Shown one piece after another: positions 1-10,700 of a DNA stretch of 27,564 nucleotides (positions are counted from its first letter, which is position 1; each line of letters opens with the position of its first letter). The notes under the pieces are model-generated. The model was given only the letters and a program-made list of their open reading frames with translations, was not told the origin of the DNA and ran no database searches. The DNA is from Aureobasidium sp. EXF-3400 (lineage: Eukaryota > Ascomycota > Dothideomycetes > Dothideales > Saccotheciaceae): positions 1 through 27,564 of the forward strand of contig SWBL01000491.1 of the NCBI GenBank assembly GCA_024195585.1. Direction: 5' to 3'. The translations under genes and the position numbers were made by a program.

Positions 1-228
1 TGGTCAGACCAAGCCTGTCTTCCACAAGAAGGCCAAGACCACCAAGAAGGTTGTCCTGAGACTGGAGTGCACAGCATGCAAGACCAAGGCACAGCTTGCG
101 CTCAAGCGTTGCAAGCACTTCGAGCTGGGGTATGTTCTACCGCTCCTATTCGCATCTCTGTCAAATACTGACCTGCCTTTTCCTACAGTGGTGACAAGAA
201 GACCAAGGGTGCCGCCCTCGTCTTCTAA
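1..228 (+). CDS. 60S ribosomal protein eL42 (L44/L36A), 3' part
   Basis: Only the last 55 residues are in the window; the gene begins upstream. The exon at 1-129 reads in frame from base 2, starting [11 protein letters not shown] 59-bp intron (130-188, GTATGT...ACAG) splits a Gly codon. The last exon, 189-228, ends [13 protein letters not shown]. The sequence matches the very conserved C-terminus of eL42, a zinc-binding protein of the large ribosomal subunit near the E site. The CxxC pair (C-T-A-C) and the downstream R-C-K-H-F are present. If the protein has the usual 106 residues, the proline in Q-T-K-P falls at position 56. Proline there is the cycloheximide-sensitive form in yeasts, and glutamine gives resistance. 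Identification is very secure. Confidence 0.96.
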
Positions 229-977
229 GCGCGTTTTGTGTATTCTGGCAACGTTGCTGGGCTGGTGCTTCTTTTCAATGGAAATATCATCATCGTCGTC
301 AACACGGAGTAAGCGAATGGGCTGGGACGAGTCACGCATTTCGACTTAGGGTTGCCTTTACTCCTTTGTCCGCCACGGCTTGAATGAAGCAAAAGCAAAA
401 AAGAGCCGGGCGGGCGAGCGAAAAAGAAAAAGATACAAAATCATGCCTCCAGCTACCAACAGCCTTCGTGCCAACTTCGATGTCTTCATGAACCACTTTC
501 TCGATTCCGTTCCTTGAACTTTTATTCTACTTGTGAATGTGAGATTTAAAGGTGAACTTGTTTGGGACGTCGCGCCGCTCAGTTGTGGTTGTGCTCAAGG
601 CAGGCCTACTAGATATGAAGCTGGGCTGTTATGTTCTCTGCTGAGACAAGTGATCTCTGGCCCGGGTGATGCCTGAGGCTCTTGCGCCAGCCGAAGCTCA
701 AAACGTCAAAGTCTCGACGCAAAGATGATGATGCGCTTTCCCCGCTCTTCCGACCTGCCGTCCTTGCATACAACTTCATCGCCTCTCCTCTTGATGCGGC
801 GTCACGTTTCGCAAAGAGGTGCCTGGATGCCGAGCCTTCCCAGGACGTTCATGACGTGCTCTGGCGATCTTGTAGATGAGTTTATGTCATGGCAGGTCAG
901 GCACGCATACAAGTAGCTAGCAGACCATCGAGGTAGGTCAATTGTTTCTTTGCTTTCGTAGAAGTAGCACCATCAAA
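229..977. other. Intergenic region, eL42 3' side to Yellow-like 5' side
   Basis: About 750 bp without a supportable gene. The first part should hold the eL42 3' UTR. An A-rich tract lies at about 388-440. Short ORFs at 682-916 overlap each other in different frames and resemble nothing known to me. The last part should contain the promoter of the gene starting at 978; I see no clear TATA box there. Confidence 0.6.
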
Positions 978-2331
978 ATGCTATCAAGAATTTTTGCTGC
1001 AGCTTCGTTGCTGCCTCTGTTCGTCTCAGGTCAGCAGCTTATTCAAGATCCTGGAAAGGCAGGGCCTGCTTTGGAAGTTGTTCATCTGTACTATGATGAA
1101 TGGCCGACCGGTATTGCTGTATCCTCGACTGGACGCAAGTTTTCGAACTACCCTGGTGCTCTGGACAAGAACAACACCAACAATGGCACCAACGGCAAAT
1201 ACACTGTTGCCGAATTGACTTCGAACACCACTGAGGCAGCATACCCCAATGCTGAGTGGAACAATCCTCCGGGAGGAGGTGAGTTGAGTTGTGATGAGAT
1301 CTGTAATGCATTGACTAACCTCGAAAGCGATCAACTACACCACATACCCTCCTACCGGAGCAAACTACCAGAACCACTTTATCGGTGTCCAGAGTGTTGT
1401 AATTGATTCACTCGATCGTCTCTGGGTTCTCGACACGGGCAGAGTCCAGGAGCCGAACGGCACCATTGTCAACGCCGTTGTTGGCGGGCCCAAGCTAGTT
1501 GGCATTAACCTGTCGAACAACACTGTCTTCCAAACCATCATCTTCCCTGCCGATGTCGCTCCTGGAGACTCCTACTTGAACGATGTCCGTTTTGATCTGC
1601 GCCCAAACATCACAGCCAGTGGCAAGGGAGTCGCCTACATCACCGATTCATCCATCGAAGGTCGTACTGGCCTTGTAATCGTCGATCTCGGTACCGGCGA
1701 GTCCTGGCGTCACTTGCAGGGCTCTCAATATGTAGCACCTGCTCAACAGTTCCTTGCCTACGTCTGGGGCGTGCCAATCTATGCCTACCAAGCCGGACAA
1801 CCTCTGAGCTTCCAAGGCTTCGGAGCTGATGGTATTGCTCTTTCTGCCGATGGCGAAGATCTCTTCTTTGGTGGTGTAGGAAAGAGATACCTGTACTCGG
1901 TCCCTACTGCTAGACTGCGTGCCAACGGACCATTCTCGGAAGCTCTTGCTGAGGCTTCAGTGGTCAGCCGTGGTCAAAAGGGTGTCTCGGACGGCTATGA
2001 GACTGATACTAACGGATACATCTATCACGGCAATGCTGAGCAGAATGCCATTAGCTTTTACAACCCTGCGAATGGAACGGATTCGTTGTTTGTGCGTGAC
2101 CCTCGCCTCAACTGGATTGATACGGTAAGTTGCTCTCAGTATCCTCGATATTTGCGGTTGCTAATGGCGTTCATGTAGATGAGTACGGGTACTGATGGTT
2201 ACCTTTACTTCACTAACAACCAGCTTGCCTTTGGTCCTCTCGTCTGGCCTGGCACTGATAGAAGACAGCGTCCTTTCGCTCTCTTCCGTGTCAAGCTTCC
2301 CAACAACGCTACCAAGCCGCTGTTGGTCTGA
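978..2331 (+). CDS. Secreted Yellow / major royal jelly protein-like protein
   Basis: Three exons, 978-1278, 1328-2124 and 2179-2331, encode 416 residues. Introns are 1279-1327 (49 bp, GTGAGT, branch-like CTAAC) and 2125-2178 (54 bp, GTAAGT). The ATG at 978 has a strong context (CAAAATG), and a signal peptide follows directly (about residues 1-18, ending V-S-G). The body carries the MRJP/Yellow pattern: an early YYDEWPTGIA segment, a D-R-L-W-V-L-D-T-G-R strand, F-D-L-R-P, A-Y-I-T-D-S-S and, near the end, G-T-D-G-Y-L-Y-F-T-N-N-Q. This fits a six-bladed beta-propeller. Several N-glycosylation sequons (NNT, NGT, NTT) suit a secreted protein. Insect homologues act in melanin or cuticle chemistry. 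Fungal members are mostly uncharacterised, so no reaction is assigned. Confidence 0.85.
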
Positions 2332-2834
2332 TGTAGTTCGATACGTGGTGCTTGTCAGTAGCTCGATTGATGACAGATAGGAGCTGGACTCTGTAACGAA
2401 TAACTTATGTAGTATGTAGTCATACGTCGTATTTGCCTAGCTTGTGCTCTCAATACCTGTTATGTTGAAAAGATGTTGTGTCAAGCATTGAAGGAGAGTC
2501 GTGATCGTGAAACGTTGTGCTACGGTGCAGAAAAGCTGCAGTCTACCGTCGCACCTCCAACGATGTGACTTGACGATCAGCTTTTCATGCCGAGACTTTG
2601 CGAGCACTTGACCACATTCGGCCGACGAACAACGCAAGCAGACCACAAGAGCAAGCAGCTCGACGAAAGACCTTCGTCTTCACGCGCCTTCCTTGTCTGT
2701 CCCCTCCACCTTCATACGCGGTATGTACACAACTTCATCGACCTTGCCATCTCGAAGGTTAAGTTAGTGTGTCTTCACATTTGTGTTCGAAGCTGCTACG
2801 GTACCAACAATCAGCGGTGATGTGAACAGGCTGA

Positions 2835-2840
2835 TATAAG
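2835..2840 (+). promoter_or_regulatory. TATA-like element (TATAAG) of a putative transcript
   Basis: TATAAG in the context CTGATATAAGAAGG is followed by a pyrimidine-rich stretch typical of fungal start sites. An ATG at 2907 is followed by a GTAAGT donor at 2917. The same hexamer lies upstream of three of the glycosidase genes and the small methyltransferase gene in this window. On its own it is weak evidence for a promoter. Confidence 0.3.
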
Positions 2841-3215
2841 AAGGTACTCGGCCACTTACTCTTCTCTTTCGACCTCATTTCACCAACACGTCCTCCTTCC
2901 AGGTGCATGTTCAAGAGTAAGTTTGACTCTTGTGCTTACCTACGCACCGGTTGCACACCACTTTCGCCTCTTGTCACCGACTTACAACTCACCTCTATGC
3001 ATTCGAAGCTCCTTCGTTCTTCAAGGTTCTTGTTCATGAGAAGGTTGTTCGTCGTTTGGTCGTTTGCGGCGGTCAGTGCATATCGTGCCGAGCGATGAGT
3101 CGTCTTCTCACACACACAACACGAAGCAATTTCTTCAGCACCTTCAGGTACCTTTCACCTTCCACCATCCAACACGTTGTTCTTGTTGTTGTCGTTGACC
3201 CATGATCTTTGGTAT

Positions 3216-3409
3216 CACGTGGGTGAACTTACTGTTCGTTGTCAGCGTTTATCCTTTGCGATGATGTTCAGAACACGTGCGTCCTGACCATCGCACGTGT
3301 CGAGGTACGTTTACTCTCCTTTTTTTCTCTCTGTCCCCTTCCACTCCTACCTCTTTATTACACGTACCTCTTGCAGCCTCTGTGCTTTGTGATGATGGTG
3401 AGACACGTG
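3216..3409. promoter_or_regulatory. Cluster of four CACGTG (E-box/G-box) sites
   Basis: The palindrome CACGTG occurs at 3216-3221, 3274-3279, 3294-3299 and 3404-3409, four times in 194 bp, where about one per 4 kb is expected by chance. Three of the four belong to the diverged repeat, so they are not independent. CACGTG is the classic site of bHLH factors such as Cbf1, Pho4 and SREBP types. Binding here is inference only. Confidence 0.3.
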
Positions 3410-3431
3410 TTCCGATCATCGCACGTCCGAG
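3254..3431 (+). repeat. Two diverged copies of a ~50-bp CACGTG-containing module
   Basis: Copy A (3254-3304, 51 bp) and copy B (3385-3431, 47 bp) start 131 bp apart and align along their length, sharing CTTTG[C/T]GATGATG, ACACGTG, ATC GCACGT and CGAG. Each can fold on itself. In A, GCGATG pairs with CATCGC and CAG with CTG. In B, GTGATGAT pairs with ATCATCGC using one G-U pair. Read in one frame they also give related peptides, LCDDVQNTCVLTIAR and LCDDGETRVPIIAR, with a single in-frame codon gap and three synonymous third-base changes. A pyrimidine-rich tract ending TTGCAG lies between the copies. I cannot decide between duplicated exons, a structured RNA and a binding-site array. Confidence 0.6.
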
Positions 3432-4302
3432 AAACGTGTATCCCCCTTTACTCACTCAACTCTTCCTTTGTTCGTCGTCTCTTGCCTTTCCTTCTTTTGC
3501 TTTGGTCGTCTCGTGTTGCTTCTTCTTTTATCTTGGTCATCGTGTCACTTGACTCGACCTCCATTGCAGCTTGCATGTCCTATCTCACCGCCATATGAGA
3601 CATATAGGCTGACGCCAGTGTGGTGTGTTCAGGTCTGGCCATGCCATCTTCAGAGTTATGGCTGCGCACGACAAGACTTGGTCCTTGACTTCAGCAGCGA
3701 TGATCCAGTGTGAGCTCTGCCTCTCGTGTTCGCACTGCTTCAGAGTTCTCGCTCAAACCAACACAGCTTGACTCGGTATCGACAAGCGATTCCGGATTCT
3801 ATAGGTTTTCACCGGACATGGACCACTCGCTGGCAGGCTTCGTTATTCATCCGTGGTTCCATGTCTCTCAACTTCTCCCTTGGACGATCAGGATGCATCG
3901 GTATTACGTGAATTCGAGATGTCGATCCTGGCCAGAACGACACACGAGCATATCGCCATCCAGAACCCGGAACTGATATCGACTCGACCTTCAAGGGCAT
4001 GGGTATACCCTTAATCGAGACTCCTGGCAGAGTCCGAGGTCTCTGGTACGTCTTAGCGGTATGACATTGCTTTCTGTCTTGACAAACCTGGTGGAGTGGA
4101 TGACCCTGGATACCTCGGTCGATCCTCGGGTCGGTACTCTGAGCTTCGATAGACCGACGACGCCAGCTCTCTTTGGGAAAGAATATGATTTTTGACGCGT
4201 CGTCGCGTCCTCCACCTTCCTGGAGTCTGTAATCATGGACATGTGTGTTCACAACCACACACTTATCAATTGTGGGAGTGCTCAGGGGCGAATCAGCTCA
4301 CC

Positions 4303-4638
4303 ATGGTTCGAAGAAGGTGCACCTACGATGTGCAAAGAGCACAAAGCTCCGATTCTGAAGAAATGGAAGAGCACATTTCCGTGGGTGGAAAACCATCTAA
4401 GGAAATACGGAAGCGAGTAGGAGACATTCGGTTTTGGCTTGAGGATCGCGAGAAGCGCCGTACCAAGGGGGAGCATGGGGAGACCAGCGCTTTCACCACC
4501 ACCCACCACGAGAATTCTGCCCCTGTGAGAGCCACCACAACACCGAGACCAAAGCGCAATACGACAACTCCTCGTCGCATCCTTTCGCACATTGAGAGTA
4601 AGCTCAGCTGCATCATTGGTTTATCCGCTCGCTGTTGA
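4303..4638 (+). CDS. Hypothetical small basic protein, or an upstream exon of the DNMT5-like gene
   Basis: An ATG in excellent context (CTCACCATGG) opens a frame of 111 codons ending at 4638. The product is charged, rich in Arg, Lys, Glu and Thr, with an acidic patch (S-S-D-S-E-E-M-E-E) and a basic Thr/Pro/Arg-rich stretch. No family is recognised. A consensus donor GTAAGC at 4598 interrupts it after about 98 codons. Splicing to the CAG at 4678 gives a short alternative tail. Splicing to the CAG at 4718 joins it in frame, with no stop, to the ATG at 4757, which would lengthen the DNMT5-like protein at its N-terminus by about 111 residues. It could also be a chance or upstream regulatory ORF. 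Homology is not visible, so confidence is low. Confidence 0.3.
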   Translation: MVRRRCTYDVQRAQSSDSEEMEEHISVGGKPSKEIRKRVGDIRFWLEDREKRRTKGEHGETSAFTTTHHENSAPVRATTTPRPKRNTTTPRRILSHIESKLSCIIGLSARC

Positions 4639-4756
4639 TACTTTTCTTTAAGTCATTGTACCTGCGCGCAAACATCAGGAACCCCTGAATCAGTTTGTCA
4701 AGCATCAATCTTCACCAGCAACTGCAGAGGCGCACTCTCTCATCCCTTCGCCCATC

Positions 4757-7700
4757 ATGGCGAACAAGAGGAAGAACACCGATGCTGCTTATGCTGCTCG
4801 TCCACCCAAGAAGAAGACACCTCCCTCAACTCAACCCAAATCATCCGCGCCTCCTGAAGAGCCGCCCCTGGTTACCCGCCGCCCTACCCGTGCCACCAAA
4901 CAACCCAACTACTCCGATTACACTGCCTACCTAAAAATTGGAGACTCCGACGAAGAGCCTGAGCAAAAGCCTGTGGGAAATTCCTCCGCTGAGGAAGATT
5001 CTTACACCAACTCGGAAGACGAACAGTCAGCATCTTCCACCATGTCGTCCAACCAGTCCCTGTCATCTGGTGAGCCTGCCTCTGAATCTGAGTCAGTCGA
5101 CGGACCGATGCGCAAGCGCGCAAAGGCCAACAACGGACGACCTCACAAACCCGCGAAGTCCACCCCTGAATCCGTCCCTAAGTCCGCCGCTAAGGAAGTG
5201 GAAGTCGCCGACTCTTCATCAAAACAACAGTCCAAGTCGAGACCCAAGAAGACTAAAGTCAACATGAAGAACCTCAACCTAGGCATGAAGAAGGATGTCA
5301 ACAGAACATTGCCTCCTCTTTCGGACATCACATCCATCTTCGATCACATGGTGGGAAAGGGATTTCAAACGCTGCAGAGTGCCCACAAGTACAACCTCGA
5401 GGATGTCTGTAGGCATGTCGGTTCACGCCCCCTAAAAGTTGCCACAATGTGCTCGGGTACCGAAAGCCCATTGCTCGCCTGGGACATGATCTCAGATTGC
5501 ATCCAGAAGAGAGAGGGTGGTTTTGAGCTGAAGTATGAACATGTCTTCAGTGCAGAAATTGTTCCATTCAAGCAAGCCTACATTGAGCGTAATTTCCGAC
5601 CCCCTATCATCTTCAGGGACATCACCGAAATCACCAACAACAGGAAAGGCATGGCTACCACTGCATACGGCGGCAGAGTCGAAATCCCTGGCGATGTGGA
5701 TATGGTGATTTCTGGTACCGCTTGCGTCGACTTTTCCAACTTGAACAACAACAAGAAGACTCTTGAGGAACGCGGTGAATCTGGTGATACATTCGCTGCA
5801 GTTCTTGCCTATGCCAAGGAGTATCGCCCGACCATGCTCGTTTTGGAGAATGTTTACGGCGCACCATGGGACAAGATGTTGGCCGAATATGAAGAGTATG
5901 ATTATGTCTCAGCTGGAGTTCTTGTGGATAGCAAGAACTACTACCTACCACAAACCCGCCAGCGAGGCTACATGGTCTGCGTCGACAAGAACAAGTTGGA
6001 GGCCTGCAACATTGATCCTGCTGATTTCAAGGAAAGCTTCTATGAGAGAATGGCGGACTTCAAGCGGCCAGTCAGCTCTCCTTTCTCATCGTTCATCTTA
6101 CCCAATGACGATCCTTTGGTGACCCGTGCAAGCCAGTCCATGGCTCGTCAGTCTCTGCTTGACGCTTCGCTCAGGGAGGTTGATTGGGCCAAATGCGAGA
6201 TCCGCCACATCAATTACCGCAGAGAGAAGAAGCTCGGCATTTCTCGCCCCGTGACGAACTGGCAAGAGAGTGGCACACTTGTACTGCCTGAGAACTGCAA
6301 CCGTCTCTGGTTCGGTAAACAAGTTGAGCGTGTCTGGGACTTTGTGGATATGTCACAGCTTCGTAAGGCTAACAATGTCCTTGGCAAGGAAGACCGCAAA
6401 ACCCGAATCACACCTGACCCTCTTCCTGGATATGATGCCCAGTACAAGACTCGTATATGGGACGTCTCACAAAACATCGATCGCTTTACCGACGGTGCAC
6501 CCTTCGGTATCGCCCCCTGCCTGACTCCTTCCGGCAATTTCTACATTACAGACAGAGGCGGCCCTTTGACCTTCACCGAGAGTTTGATGCTTCAAGGGTT
6601 GCCTTTGGACAGAGTCTCCTTCACCACTGAGACAGACAGAAACATTCAGGATCTTGCGGGGAACGCCATGAGCACCACAGTGGTTGGCTCGACCATTGCT
6701 TCTGTACTAATTGCGGGCTTCAAGACGCTACCAGAGGCGTCTGGTCATCAGACCGAGCCTAGAGAGATTGCTTTCCAAAGCGCCATCACCTCTCTTGGTG
6801 AATTGACTGTCGACCGAAAATCTCAGGCCATGCTACAGAATATCAAGTTACACGAACTTCAGGCTGATGCCTCTAAGTCAGCAGCGATGTGTGTCTGCGA
6901 AGGGCAGATTGGTCTATCTGAGGCGCCTATCCAGATCTGTAAGGAATGCGGCCACAGCTCTTGTCTTACGTGTGGCGTCAAGCCTAGCCACGACTATGGA
7001 GAACCATGTCAAATCGAGCGTGGCCGCCCAGAGGCTTTCATTCAGAAGTGGAGGTCTCGCATCCCGATGGTTTTGAAGTTCAGTTCCACAGACGACCTCA
7101 TGGATCTCATTACTTCACATCTAAATGTTCCTGAGCCACGTTCCAAGAGCAGAAGCACGACATCCAAGGACGACCCGAACAAGTACACCTCAGCAATCAG
7201 GGAAGCCCTCACACACACTCTCACATTCAAGACCTTCAGAAGAACATCTTCCTGGATGATCATCTACGAATCCTCGTTCGCCCGCCTCGAACTTGTACTA
7301 GGTGCGCAGTCATGTGAATGGAAGCTGTATGCAAAGCCTGGAGACGAGCTCAGTGGTGAAGATGAGATTCGCAAATTCTTTGGAGAGCCTGTGGGTATAG
7401 CTCAGGTGACAGAAGGTGCTTTCTTCGGATCTGAGTGGAAATGGCGCATCTTCAAGGGAGCCACCACTCCAACCGGCCAGCTGCAAATTGCAGGCCAGGG
7501 CGAGCAGGTGCCATCTTGGGCTGCCCGTCTTGGTCTGCCCAGACATGCAAGGGAACGCGTCTGGTCCGAGCTGAACATCGAGCCTGGCGGCAACTGTGTT
7601 CTTCCTGCTGGCGTTCAAGGTACTTACAAGCTCCTCCGTGACTGCGGCACTGCTTGTGAGTCTCTGTACAAGCGTACCGAGCCGATTGAGGGATCTGACA

Positions 7701-10700
7701 TGTTCTTGTTCCTCGACCCTACACGTATTGGCAAGCCTGAAGACGACCGCTTTGTCTTCGCTCGTGACCACTCCAGGCTACAGTACGACCAGGTCAGAGA
7801 GATTACCGCCACAATCGATGCAACTTGGCGCCCTGAGACGCAAACCAACGCCCCCTCGTGTACTAGTGTTACACTGAACGGCCATTGGATCGACAGAAGT
7901 TCCTGCTCGCTTGAAGCAATGAACGTGAACTCTGAACTTCGTTTGAAGCGCTCATCTCTGGACACCGATTGTGGTGCCACGAAGGCATTGGTCTCACTGA
8001 AGTTCGATTTGCCCTCCTCGATTCCCCACCAGCGCTACCAAGGTGAAAACCGCATTGGACCCGACGACAAAGCCTTTTTTGCCGCTTTTGGATGGGCCTT
8101 GGAGCCTCTTCGCCAGAATTTGGAAGTCTCAGGTGCACAAGGCCTGCATACAAACCCTGATTGTAAGCCATGTGCGCCTCCAGTCCCTGAAGTCCGATTT
8201 AGACTAGTTGCAAAGCCAACAATGACCGAGTTCCACCCCTACGAAGACTCTGAGTCTGCTACGAACTACGAGGTTGCCATCAAGTCTCGTCCTCAGCCTT
8301 TCATCATTGAGTGCGACATATCGAACAATTCAGCCGTTCTGAATATCGGCTTGAACGCAACCACAATGTGTCACAGAGCTGCTCGCAAGCTCAAGATGTT
8401 GACCGGATCAGTTGGTCCCGTGTCTTGGAAGCTCGACACGGCTTGGGTGGACGAAGCATCTGCGAAATTTCCACCTTTTACGCTCAGAAACAATAGCGAC
8501 AACGTTGCTTTCAATGCCCACGGCGAGATCCTGAACGGAATCGAACTTTACGACATCCAGAAGAGGTCACTCACTTGGATGAAGGAGCAAGAGGAAGGCA
8601 ATGGCCGATCCTTTGAAGTCAAGGAGACCGAAGAGGCTCTGCTTACTCACCTCGGTTGGCGTCTTGAATCAACTGCTTCTACCAAAGTCCATATCAAGGG
8701 TGGTATTCTTGCTGATCACGCTGGATTTGGCAAGACCATCACTTCGCTCGCGCTGATCCAATCAGAGTTTGAAGAAAAGACTAGAGACAGCATCTTAGAG
8801 GATATGCATGGCAACAGAGCAGTCGCCGAGCCACAGCTTATTCCCATTGCTGCAACACTAATTATTTGCCCACACGCCATTGTCGAGCAATGGGAGTTTG
8901 AAGTCAAGAAACTCATTTCCATGAAGCACAAGTCAGAGGTTGTCGCGATCAAGACCATCGGTGAGTTGGTGAAGCAGACGAGGGAGTGTTTCGAGCAAGC
9001 CAAGATCATCATTATGAGCAAGAGAGTTCTTGAGCTCAATTCAGATTATCTCAAGCAACTCGCAATGTTTACTGCAATGCCTAAGTACACCGGCAAGAGC
9101 AATCGAGCTTTGCAGCTCTACCTCCATGATGCTACTTCCCGAATCCCGGAACATCTTCGCATTCTTGGAGTTGGAGACTGCCAAGGCGCGAGCAAGCTGC
9201 AGAAGCATCTTACGAAGTTGTACGAGGAAACCTTGAATGATTCGAAGTATCTTGAATATGCGCAAGAGTCGAAGCGACTCAAGGGCAAGGCCTACGCCAA
9301 GCGCAAGAAGGACGAATCTGCGGCCTCAGGTCTTGCGAAGGAAAACATCGACGAAGCACGCAAGTACAAGATCGACGACGAGTACATGCTTCTCGAGATG
9401 TTCCAATTCAATCGCTTAGTCGTCGATGAGTTCTCGTACACAGAACCTCATGATCTCATGATGTACTGCAACATAAACGCATCCAAGCGTTGGGCTCTTT
9501 CAGCCACGCCTCGACTCAAGGACACCTACGATGTCTCAAGAATGGCACTTTTCCTTGGCCTCAGCTTGCCGATTGGCGCCAGTGCCCCTGGGCTTCTCTC
9601 TAGTGCGAACATGTCAGCTTTGCGCAAGGACTTGACAAACGTAGAGCAGTTCGAGACTTTCAGAGAGATGCCTTCACGCACCACACAAGAAAGCATTCAT
9701 GGCCTTGCCCAAGAATTTCTCAACACATTCCTTCGCCAGAACCTGATGAGACACGATCAATTCCCATACGAAGACCAAATTGTCCCCATCACCTTGTACG
9801 CAGACCACCGCCTGGTCTACACCAATCTCTCGCAGAAGTTCAATTCTCAGGACATGAGAATTCGTAAGGGTCGAAGCAAGGCAGTCGACCTCAGCACTAT
9901 GCCCAAAGTCAACACTGCAGAAGAAGCTTTGCTGTGCACAGCCGCAGTCTACGCCCCTTTGAGGGAACTGCCGCAAGGTACTACACAAGATGATATCCGC
10001 TCAGGACTTGAAGTTCTCGTCCAGCGGTGCGAGAACGATTGTAGCACAGCTAGAGAGTCGCTCCGGGAGAAGATGAAAGTCTGTATTCGTGGTTCCGGTA
10101 AGTCGAAGCTGTTCTCCAATTGGGTCGATGACGTTAATGCCACCAATGCTTTTGGCGACAAAGCTGTGGCCGAAGAAATCACGAAGCTGGCTAGAGAATT
10201 ACCTGCCGTGCTAGCTGCTGAGACAGCTGCTCAGAAGGCCGAATCCAAGTCGAAAAAGAGAAAGCTGGCAGAAGTCACCGAGGACACGGAAGAATTTGAC
10301 CCTGGAGAAGAATCGGACAGGCCGGACCAGCCCCCAACTGCGAAGGAAGATGACTTGAAGGAGCAAGGCACGACGACTGGGAACATCAAGGATGACATCA
10401 GCAAAGCTGTCAGCGATGCTAAGGCCTATGCCTCGTCAACGAGGGCTCTTCGTTTCGTCAACAATGCTCTGAAGCATGAGAGCCGCCACCAAGACCTGTC
10501 GAACAAACTTGCTTGCGATGTCAAGAACTGCAAGAATACCATTGACGACCCGTGCGACCTTCATGTCTCGGCAAACTGCGGCCACACCTTGTGCCCGGAC
10601 TGCATCGAGGCCAGCAAGAATTTGCTCGGCATCTGCCCTGTCGATGGGTGTGAGAAGGATGTCAAATCTTATCATCTTCTCGACCTGGGCAAGCTTGGAG

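Larger units (their letters stand above)
2332..4302. other. Long stretch without a convincing gene; repeat-module locus inside
   Basis: Nearly 2 kb in which no frame gives a recognisable protein. Open frames on both strands are short and overlapping. The interval 2835-3720 does look transcribed. It has TATAAG at 2835-2840, then a pyrimidine-rich stretch, an ATG at 2907 and a perfect GTAAGT donor at 2917. Further GTACGT (3305) and TTGCAG (about 3371-3376 and 3564-3569) splice-like signals follow, separated by pyrimidine-rich tracts. A diverged repeat lies at 3254-3304 and 3385-3431. A multi-exon gene of unknown product or a spliced non-coding RNA are both possible. The rest (2332-2830 and 3720-4302) shows nothing I can name. 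Confidence 0.5.

Noticed and set aside
3259..3500. GTGATGA and related motifs as box C of C/D snoRNAs
   Set aside because: The one exact box C (3389-3395) has no CTGA box D at a workable distance and no terminal stem. The other has CTGA inside its hairpin. Pattern not met.
3790..3815. TTCTATAGG, reminiscent of U3 snoRNA box A
   Set aside because: Only nine bases match and the expected flanking box and downstream C'/B/C/D elements are absent.
3809..4258. 149-codon minus-strand ORF in the unexplained region
   Set aside because: No recognisable domain, unusual composition, overlapped by other ORFs on both strands, and no promoter or splice signals on that strand.
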